A stretch of 64,000 nt of DNA. Source: Pseudolabrys taiwanensis. GTDB lineage: Bacteria; Pseudomonadota; Alphaproteobacteria; Rhizobiales; Xanthobacteraceae. The notes under the pieces are model-generated. The model worked only from the letters and a program-made list of their open reading frames with translations, was not told the origin of the DNA and did not search any database. Numbering within the stretch: position 1 is the first letter of the stretch; every line of letters begins with the position of its first letter. The DNA lies in contig NZ_CP031417.1 of the NCBI RefSeq assembly GCF_003367395.1, positions 1,798,001 through 1,862,000 of the forward strand, written 5' to 3'. A program made the position numbers and the translations under genes. Shown here piece by piece: positions 57,677 through 64,000 of this stretch.

Positions 57677-58801
57677 TCAGGCCGCCGAGCGCGCGACATC
57701 CGGCGCGAGGCGAACGCCGCGCTGCTCCAGGATCGGCAGCACATTGTCGCGGAAGTACGGGAACTCTTCGGCGTAGTCGACGAACGACAAGGTGGTGCCG
57801 CGGAATCCGGCGGCGTGCAGCGCCGTCAGGCCGTCGGCCACCTGCTCCGGCGTGCCGGTCAGCGGGAAGCCGCCGTGGCCCGCCGCCATGCGGTCGCGGA
57901 TGAGTGCCAGCAGATCGTGCGGGAACGACTGCGCATGCGCGAACTGGAGGCGCACCAGATTGTCGACGGCCGCCCAGTCCGCATTCGTCCGGCCGAAATA
58001 TTCGAGGTACTCCTTCGCCTCCCCCTCGGTCGGGCGACACACAACGTGCGAGAAGGTGAGCACCTCGACCGCGCGGCCGACGCCGGCGCCCTGCTGCTTC
58101 AAGGCCGCGATCTCGTCCTTCGAACGCGCCAAGTCGATCGCCGGCGTGAACAGGAAGTCGGCATTGCGCACAGCGAACTTGCGGCCTTCATCGGAGCCGG
58201 CCGCGTTGAGGATCGGCATCGGCTTTGACGGGCGCGGATCGCCGAGCACATTCTTCAGCTTGAAATACGTGCCGTCCCAATCGAAAGCCTCGGTGCGGGT
58301 CCACAACGCCTTGACGATATCGAACCACTCCTGGGCATAGCCATAGCGGGTCGGATGATCGTCGGGCAGCGTCAAACCGAGCGCCTCGTACTCCGGCTTA
58401 TTCCAACCGGCGACGATATTGAGCCCGACGCGGCTGCCGCTGATCTGATCCATTGTCGCCAATTGCTTGGCAACGACGACCGGATGGTTGGCAGCTGTGT
58501 GAATGGTAGCAAAAAGCGTGAGGTTGCGGGTCTGCGCCAGAAGACCGGTCGCCCAGGTGATCGTTTCCAGGACGCCGCCGTGGAAGTTGGTCTCGCCGCC
58601 GTAACCGATCCAGCGCGCGATGGGCAGCATGAAATCGATGCCGGCATCGTCGAGAAGACGCGCAAGCTCGAGGTTGTTGTCCCAGGAATTGACCCAACGC
58701 TCGGGCACCTTGGTGACGGTCATTCCGCCCGAGCAATTCGAGGCAAACGTGCCGAGAAAGAAGGGCTGCGTCTTAGACCCGGGCGTTCCAAGCATGCTCA
58801 T
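57677..58801 (-). CDS. LLM-class flavin-dependent oxidoreductase (SfnG/NtaA-like)
   Basis: A 374-residue luciferase-like monooxygenase: DAGIDFMLPIARWIGYGG, FATIHTAANHPVVVAKQLAT, SGSRVGLNIVAGWNKPEYEA and FPLTGTPEQVADGL. Members use FMNH2 and O2 on sulfones, chelators or pyrimidines. The ATG at 58801 has GGAGAG six bases upstream. It is divergent from a MarR-type regulator, with an operator-like palindrome between the two. Confidence 0.88.
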   Translation of the reverse strand: MSMLGTPGSKTQPFFLGTFASNCSGGMTVTKVPERWVNSWDNNLELARLLDDAGIDFMLPIARWIGYGGETNFHGGVLETITWATGLLAQTRNLTLFATIHTAANHPVVVAKQLATMDQISGSRVGLNIVAGWNKPEYEALGLTLPDDHPTRYGYAQEWFDIVKALWTRTEAFDWDGTYFKLKNVLGDPRPSKPMPILNAAGSDEGRKFAVRNADFLFTPAIDLARSKDEIAALKQQGAGVGRAVEVLTFSHVVCRPTEGEAKEYLEYFGRTNADWAAVDNLVRLQFAHAQSFPHDLLALIRDRMAAGHGGFPLTGTPEQVADGLTALHAAGFRGTTLSFVDYAEEFPYFRDNVLPILEQRGVRLAPDVARSAA

Positions 58802-58833
58802 CGGCAACTCTCCCCACGCTATGATAGATTATA

Positions 58834-58850
58834 TGATAGATAGTCTATCA
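58834..58850. promoter_or_regulatory. Candidate MarR-type operator
   Basis: TGATAGA-TAG-TCTATCA, seven-base perfect arms with a three-base centre, preceded by another ATGATAGAT copy at 58821-58829. It lies between the divergent LLM and MarR genes, near both promoters. Confidence 0.65.
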
Positions 58851-58907
58851 GTAATTCGAGTGGACGCAAGCAAGCGCTCTGGGCATTGTGTGCCTCGGGG
58901 GTATCCA

Positions 58908-59504
58908 ATGGGCCGAAAAAATAAGCAGATAAGCGAGGTTACGGCGACTGTAGACCGTGGCTGGCATCTCGCCCGCACGCCGCTCGAAATGGACGTTGCC
59001 GACATCGAATATGCGCTGATGCGGTGTTATGAAGCGTTCGGCCGCTGGCAGGCGGAGTGCCTCGCCTCGGTGATCGAGTTCTCGGCAAGCGGACCCGAGA
59101 ATGCGCTGCTGCACATCATCGGCATGAACGAGCGACCGAAGACCATTCGCGACCTGGCGCATATGACCAATCGCGAAGACATCCCAAACATCCAATACAG
59201 TCTGCGCAAGCTGCTGAAGGCGAAGCTGATCACGCGCACCGGCAGCGGCCGCTCAGGCGTGAACTACGACGTGACGGCGCTTGGCCGCCGCGTGATCGAG
59301 CGCTACGCCGATATCCGATCGGCCTTGTTGATCGAAGCCGTCTCGCGCGTGCCGAAGCTGACGGGCCGACTCGCCGACTCCGCCCATACGCTCGAGTTGA
59401 TGACCGGCATTTACGAACAGGCGGCACGGACGGCCGCCACGCATCGCCGTCGTCATCCCCTGCCCGAGCCGAAGGCGGCGCGCCCCGGCAAAAGCCGCGG
59501 CTAA
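58908..59504 (+). CDS. MarR-type winged-helix regulator
   Basis: A 198-residue protein with a winged-helix domain (about 75-155): IRDLAHMTNREDIPNIQYSL and LLKAKLITRTGSGRSGVNYD. Helical flanks are typical of MarR dimers. It is divergent from the flavin oxidoreductase, its likely target. The ATG at 58908 has GGGGG seven bases upstream. The ligand is unknown. Confidence 0.8.
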   Translation: MGRKNKQISEVTATVDRGWHLARTPLEMDVADIEYALMRCYEAFGRWQAECLASVIEFSASGPENALLHIIGMNERPKTIRDLAHMTNREDIPNIQYSLRKLLKAKLITRTGSGRSGVNYDVTALGRRVIERYADIRSALLIEAVSRVPKLTGRLADSAHTLELMTGIYEQAARTAATHRRRHPLPEPKAARPGKSRG

Positions 59505-59515
59505 TCGGGGCGCGA

Positions 59516-60625
59516 TTACGGCGCGTGTCTAATTCGCGCTGTATCTATCGCGTTCAGATCCTTGCAGCCGCAGAGCGCCATGGTGACTTCAAGCTCGGCG
59601 CGCAGGATGCGGATGACGTGTGCGACGCCCGCCGCGCCCGCCGCCGCCAGGCCATAGACATAAGGCCGCCCGATCAGCACTGCCTTGGCGCCCAACGCCA
59701 GCGCTTTGAACACGTCGCTGCCGCGCCGGACGCCGCCATCGCAGAGTACCGGCACACGATCGCCCACCGCCGCAACAGTCTCGGCCAGCACATCGATGGT
59801 GGCGGGCTGGGTGTCCAGCGTGCGTCCGCCGTGATTGGAGACGATGATGCCATCGAAACCTTCGGCGACCGCGCGCTGCGCGTCTTCGGCGGTCATGATG
59901 CCCTTGGCGAGCAACGGCAGGCGCGTGAGCGAACGCAGCCAGGCGACGTCCCGCCATGTCATGGCGGACGCGAGCAGCGGCCCGCCAAGCAATAGCTGTC
60001 CATTATCGACCGCCTGCATGCTCGGCACGCGCATGCCGCGCAGATTTACCGCTTCGAGGTCGGACGGCAGCGCAAAGCCCGCGCGCTGTTCACGGTTACG
60101 AATTCCGGTGACCGGCGCATCGACGGTGACGACGAGCGCCGTGTAACCAGCCGCTTCGGCGCGGCGCACCAGCGCGGCGGTAAGGTCGCGGTCGGCTTGC
60201 ACGTAAAGCTGAAACCACAGCGGCGTTTTCGCTTGCCGCGCGACGTCCTCGATCAAGGTCGTCGCCTGGGTGCTCACCACGACACCGGTTTGCATCGCCG
60301 CCGCGGCGAGGACGGTGCCAAGCTCACCGTCGGGATGAAACAGCCGGTGATAGGCGACTGGCGCCAACAAGATGGGCGCGGCAAAGCGCTGGCCGAATAT
60401 CTCCACCGCCGTATTGCCGCCGCTGAGATCTTCGAGCACCCGCGTGCGCAACGTCAGGCGCTGATACGCCGCAATGTTCTCACGCGCCGTCCACTCGTCG
60501 GTCGCGCCGCCCGACAGAAAGGCCCATGCGGACGCGCTGACGCGCTCGCGCGCAAGGCCCTCGTAATCGCCGACCGATACGGCCGTCGGTGGGATTTGCT
60601 GGAGCTTGGGCAAAGGGTGCTGCAT
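59516..60625 (-). CDS. FMN-dependent alpha-hydroxy-acid oxidising enzyme
   Basis: A 369-residue LldD/lactate oxidase-type TIM barrel. WAFLSGGATDEWTARENIAA, VTVDAPVTGIRNREQRAGFA, KGIMTAEDAQRAVAEGFDGI, SNHGGRTLDTQPATID (active His/Arg), PVLCDGGVRRGSDVFKALAL and GRPYVYGLAAAG are all characteristic. It would oxidise lactate, glycolate or mandelate to the 2-oxo acid. The ATG at 60625 is chosen. Confidence 0.9.
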   Translation of the reverse strand: MQHPLPKLQQIPPTAVSVGDYEGLARERVSASAWAFLSGGATDEWTARENIAAYQRLTLRTRVLEDLSGGNTAVEIFGQRFAAPILLAPVAYHRLFHPDGELGTVLAAAAMQTGVVVSTQATTLIEDVARQAKTPLWFQLYVQADRDLTAALVRRAEAAGYTALVVTVDAPVTGIRNREQRAGFALPSDLEAVNLRGMRVPSMQAVDNGQLLLGGPLLASAMTWRDVAWLRSLTRLPLLAKGIMTAEDAQRAVAEGFDGIIVSNHGGRTLDTQPATIDVLAETVAAVGDRVPVLCDGGVRRGSDVFKALALGAKAVLIGRPYVYGLAAAGAAGVAHVIRILRAELEVTMALCGCKDLNAIDTARIRHAP

Positions 60626-60670
60626 CGGCCGCCCGGCTATGCACGAGACTCTGGCGCGGCTTAACAACCG

Positions 60671-62431
60671 CTAGAAATCGAACGCCTCTTTCTTACCGGC
60701 CTTGCCGTTGCCGCGCAGCAATGTCTCGTCCGGTTGCGGCAATGGCGTGCCGGGGTCGCGGAAGCGGTTGGTGATCGGATAGCGCCGGTCGCGGCCGAAA
60801 TTGCGCAACGTCACCTTGACGCCGGGCGCCGCCTGGCGCCGCTTGTACTCGGCAATGTGCAGCAGACGCTCGATGCGCGTGACGGTGTCTTTGTCGAAGC
60901 CCGCCTCGACGATGCGGGAGATGGGCTCTTCGCCTTCGACCAGCCGTTCCAGGATGGGATCGAGCACGGCATAGGGCGGCAGCGAGTCCTCGTCTTTCTG
61001 GTTCTCGCGCAGTTCGGCGGTCGGCGGCCGCGTGATGATGTTCTCGGGGATTACGGGGCCGTCGGGGCCGAGCGCGATCTCGGGCTTCCAGGCATTGCGC
61101 AGCCGGCTCAGGCGAAACACCTCGGTCTTGTAAAGGTCCTTCACCGGGTTGAAGCCGCCGTTCATATCGCCATAGAGGGTGGCGTAGCCGACCGACATCT
61201 CCGACTTGTTGCCGGTCGTGACCACCATCAAATTGAACTTGTTGGAGATCGCCATCAGGATCGTGCCGCGCGCCCGCGCCTGCAGGTTCTCCTCGGTGAC
61301 GTCGCGCGGCAGTTTTTCAAATGCCGGCTCCAAGGCAGCCAAAAAGCCTTCGACCGCGGCGGCAATCGGTACGATGTCGTAACGCACGCCGAGTGCCTTC
61401 GCGCACGAAGCCGCGTCGTCGAGCGACTCCTGCGACGTGAATTTGTAGGGCAGCATCACGCATCGCACGCGCTCGGGCCCCAGCGCATCGACCGCCATGC
61501 ACGCCACCAGCGCGGAGTCGATGCCACCCGATAGACCGATCACGACACCGGGAAATCCATTCTTGTTGACGTAATCGCGCAGGCCGAGCACGCAGGCGGC
61601 ATAGTCGGCCTTCTCCCCCTCGGCGACCGTCTCGATCGGCGCCTCACAGCGCCAGCTATTGCCGGCGCGCGACCAGTTGGTGAGCACGACCGCCTCGCGG
61701 AACGCCGGAAGTTGCATCGCCAGCGAACTGTCGGCCTGCAGCGCGAAGGACGCGCCATCGAACACGAGTTCGTCCTGACCGCCGACCTGGTTGACATAGA
61801 GCAGCGGCAAGCCGCTTTCCGTCACACGCGCCACCGAGACATTGAGCCGCACTTCGTCCTTGGCGCGGCTGTAAGGCGAGCCGTTGGGCACGACAAGGAT
61901 CTCGGCACCGGTCTCCGCCAAAGTCTCGACCACGTCTTCGTAGTCGCCCGCCTCCGTCCAGATGTCCTCGCAGATCGGAACGCCGAGACGCACACCTCGG
62001 AAGTTCACCGGACCGGGCACCGGCCCCTGCGCAAAAACGCGGCGTTCGTCAAAGACCCCGTAGTTCGGCAGATTGACCTTGTAGCGCACAGCCGCGATCG
62101 CGCCGTCATCGAGCAGCGCCACGGCGTTGTAGAGCTTGCCTTCGTCGACCCAGGGCGAGCCGACAAGCATCGCCGGACCGGGAGTCGCCGTCTCGCGCGC
62201 CAAGGCCTCGACAGCGGAACGGCAGGCGGCCTGGAAGGCGGGCTTCAGGACGAGATCTTCCGGCGGATAGCCGGCAATGAACAGCTCAGGGAAAACGACA
62301 AGGTCGGCGCCGAGCGCCGCCGCTTCGAGCCGCGCGCGTCGTGCCTTTTCGGCATTGCCGGCGACGTCGCCGACAATGGGGTTGAGCTGCGCGACGGCAA
62401 TCGCAAGACGATCTGTGGGGCGGGCGTTCAT
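60671..62431 (-). CDS. nadE: NAD+ synthase, glutamine-hydrolysing
   Basis: Makes NAD+ from nicotinic acid adenine dinucleotide, ATP and glutamine. The 586-residue protein combines an N-terminal nitrilase-type glutaminase (Glu in VFPELFIAGYPPEDL, Lys in RYKVNLPNYGVFDE, Cys in GVPICEDIWTE) with a C-terminal ATP-pyrophosphatase domain (P-loop VIGLSGGIDSALVA). Confidence 0.96.
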   Translation of the reverse strand: MNARPTDRLAIAVAQLNPIVGDVAGNAEKARRARLEAAALGADLVVFPELFIAGYPPEDLVLKPAFQAACRSAVEALARETATPGPAMLVGSPWVDEGKLYNAVALLDDGAIAAVRYKVNLPNYGVFDERRVFAQGPVPGPVNFRGVRLGVPICEDIWTEAGDYEDVVETLAETGAEILVVPNGSPYSRAKDEVRLNVSVARVTESGLPLLYVNQVGGQDELVFDGASFALQADSSLAMQLPAFREAVVLTNWSRAGNSWRCEAPIETVAEGEKADYAACVLGLRDYVNKNGFPGVVIGLSGGIDSALVACMAVDALGPERVRCVMLPYKFTSQESLDDAASCAKALGVRYDIVPIAAAVEGFLAALEPAFEKLPRDVTEENLQARARGTILMAISNKFNLMVVTTGNKSEMSVGYATLYGDMNGGFNPVKDLYKTEVFRLSRLRNAWKPEIALGPDGPVIPENIITRPPTAELRENQKDEDSLPPYAVLDPILERLVEGEEPISRIVEAGFDKDTVTRIERLLHIAEYKRRQAAPGVKVTLRNFGRDRRYPITNRFRDPGTPLPQPDETLLRGNGKAGKKEAFDF

Positions 62432-62509
62432 GCGCTTGATCTATCGCCTGCCCCGCGTGCCTGCAATCACGCTACCGTATGCCCCGCCCCGCAATTTGCG
62501 GAGACGGCG

Positions 62510-63898
62510 TCAGAGACCGGCCGCCGCCGGCATCGGCTGCGTCACCGCAGCGCGCTCCTTGCGCAGCAGATCGGCCAGAAGGAAGGCCAGATCGATCGCC
62601 TGATCGGCATTGAGGCGCGGATCGCAGACCGTGTGATAACGGTCGTTGAGGTCGGCGTCGCTGATCGCCCGCGCGCCGCCCGTGCACTCGGTGACGTTCT
62701 GGCCGGTCATCTCCAGATGCACGCCGCCGGCATGGGTGGCCTCGGCCTGATGCACGGCGAAGAAGCTGCGCACTTCCTTCAAGATCAGGTCGAACGGCCG
62801 GGTCTTGTAGCCCGACGCCGACGTGATGGTGTTGCCGTGCATTGGGTCGCAGGACCAGACCACGGAGCGGCCCTCGCGCTTCACGGCACGCAGCAGCGGC
62901 GGCAGGTTGTCGCCGACCTTGTCGGCGCCCATGCGCACGATCAGCGTCAGCCGCCCCGGCTCGTTGTCCGGGTTCAGCACGTCGATCAGGCGCAGGAGAT
63001 CGTCCGGCTTGCTCGACGGCCCACATTTGAGGCCGAGCGGATTCTTGATGCCGCGCGCGTATTCGACGTGCGCGTGGTCGAGCTGGCGCGTCCGGTCGCC
63101 AATCCACACCATGTGGCCGGAGGTCGCGTACCAGTCGCCGGTCGTCGAGTCGATGCGGGTCAGCGCCTGTTCGAAGCCGAGCAGCAGGGCTTCATGGCTG
63201 GTGAAGAAGTCGGTGGTGCCGAGCGTGGAATCGACCGCGAGATCGAGGCCGCAGGCGCGCATGAAATCCAGCGCGCCCGAGACGCGGTCGGCGAGATCGG
63301 CGTAGAGCTTCGACTGCGGCGAGCCGGACACCGACTGCAGCATCCACTGATGCACGTTCTCGACGCTGGCGTAGCCGCCCTTCGAGAAAGCGCGCAGCAG
63401 GTTCAGCGTCGCGGCGGATTGCCGATAGGCATCCATCTGGCGGCGCGGATCGGGCGTGCGCGCTTCCGGCGTGAAGGCAACGTCATTGATGATGTCGCCG
63501 CGATAGCTCGGCAACTCAATACCGTCGCGCTTCTCGGTCGGCGATGAGCGCGGCTTGGCGAACTGACCGGCGATGCGACCGATCTTCACCACCGGCGAGG
63601 CGCCGGCATAGGTCAAGACGATCGCCATCTGCAGGAAGACGCGGAAGAAGTCGCGGATATTGTTGGCGCCGTGTTCGGCGAAGCTCTCCGCGCAATCGCC
63701 GCCCTGGAGCAGGAAAGCCTGCCCCTGAGCCACCCGCGCCAGCTGCTTCTTCAGGTTGCGGGCTTCACCCGCAAAAACCAGCGGCGGAAAGGTCGCGAGT
63801 TGCTTTTCGACGTCGTCCAGCGCCTGCCGGTCCGGGTATTCCGGCACCTGCTGAATCGGTTTCTTCCGCCAGCTATCGGGCGTCCAACGTTCGGCCAT
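62510..63898 (-). CDS. aroF: 3-deoxy-7-phosphoheptulonate synthase, class II
   Basis: Condenses phosphoenolpyruvate and erythrose 4-phosphate, the first step of the shikimate pathway. The 462-residue protein is of the plant/class II type: [20 protein letters not shown] (metal-binding Cys), [31 protein letters not shown] and [15 protein letters not shown]. The ATG at 63898 is preferred over a GTG-like extension to 63934. It would feed aromatic amino acid synthesis. Confidence 0.96.
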   Translation of the reverse strand: MAERWTPDSWRKKPIQQVPEYPDRQALDDVEKQLATFPPLVFAGEARNLKKQLARVAQGQAFLLQGGDCAESFAEHGANNIRDFFRVFLQMAIVLTYAGASPVVKIGRIAGQFAKPRSSPTEKRDGIELPSYRGDIINDVAFTPEARTPDPRRQMDAYRQSAATLNLLRAFSKGGYASVENVHQWMLQSVSGSPQSKLYADLADRVSGALDFMRACGLDLAVDSTLGTTDFFTSHEALLLGFEQALTRIDSTTGDWYATSGHMVWIGDRTRQLDHAHVEYARGIKNPLGLKCGPSSKPDDLLRLIDVLNPDNEPGRLTLIVRMGADKVGDNLPPLLRAVKREGRSVVWSCDPMHGNTITSASGYKTRPFDLILKEVRSFFAVHQAEATHAGGVHLEMTGQNVTECTGGARAISDADLNDRYHTVCDPRLNADQAIDLAFLLADLLRKERAAVTQPMPAAAGL

Positions 63899-64000
63899 TG
63901 CACTTACTCCAGGATCGGCCGGGGTTATACACACCCACCGCCGATCAGGCCACAGAATTGCAAAGCCGTCCGGGCCGGCGTGCCGGCGGTCCCTTCGGCC

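Overview
The window reads as ordinary chromosome of a high-GC alphaproteobacterium of the order Hyphomicrobiales. The evidence is the overall base composition, a CIRCE-controlled groESL operon, an Usg protein, a FixK/FNR-type box, sulfate permease and class II DAHP synthase genes, and intergenic palindromes of the kind seen in Bradyrhizobium/Xanthobacteraceae-like genomes (a Pseudolabrys-like organism is my guess, not demonstrated). There are about 60 protein genes, no rRNA or tRNA gene that I can see, no CRISPR array and no intact transposase or integrase.

Layout. 0-5 kb: a cut-off gene tail, a degenerate deformylase-like gene, a glutathione transferase, an alkyltransferase, and an MFS/EthD pair opposite a LysR gene. 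5.1-9.0 kb: a TetR/flavin-monooxygenase cassette between guaA and a second copy of the guaA 3' end, the hallmark of a guaA attachment site. 9-22.9 kb: a divergent Aat-like transferase, RsmB-like and RlmE RNA methyltransferases, a MAPEG protein, an exported hydrolase plus a GlcG-like protein, a DUF559 nuclease gene flanked by inverted repeats, guaB, an EmrB-type exporter, a large TPR protein and a Ppx/GppA protein. 23-29 kb: an orphan form II CoxL-type molybdenum hydroxylase, a sulfotransferase, a GFA protein, an MFS carrier and usg. 29-33.7 kb: groES-groEL, an Rrf2/AhpD-like pair and a DUF72 protein. 33.7-37.5 kb: sulfate uptake operon sbp-cysT-cysW-cysA. 38.3-41.2 kb: aldehyde dehydrogenase and gallate-type ring-cleavage dioxygenase behind a perfect FNR/FixK box. 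41.6-50.6 kb: Fsr-like MFS/AraC pair, a BcsS-like protein, a lipoprotein, a TetR-adaptor-ABC exporter operon, an MDR oxidoreductase and a DUF4189 protein. 50.6-55.9 kb: a molybdenum-hydroxylase maturation cluster (MPT-binding/NTP-transferase fusion, split XdhC, coxE, a small unknown gene, coxD). 56-64 kb: VOC protein, degenerate GGDEF protein, LLM flavin oxidoreductase opposite a MarR-type regulator, FMN hydroxy-acid oxidase, nadE and class II aroF.

How the parts fit. guaA and guaB both serve GMP synthesis but are 6 kb apart. The CoxL-like catalytic subunit at 23 kb has no small or medium subunit beside it; the Mo-cofactor and CoxDE-type maturation genes at 50.6-55.9 kb are the obvious helpers. 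Several divergent regulator/target pairs have visible operators: TetR/monooxygenase (two identical-arm palindromes), Rrf2/AhpD, MarR/LLM and a self-controlled TetR exporter operon.

Most interesting signals. (1) The DUF559 gene is bracketed by ~50-bp inverted repeats that supply its own 3' coding end, an arrangement resembling REP/RAYT units. (2) The guaA 3'-end duplication delimits a 2.3-kb cassette, and a separate guaA internal fragment lies at 1.9 kb. (3) The deformylase-like protein lacks two of three metal ligands. (4) An FNR/FixK box precedes an aromatic ring-cleavage operon.
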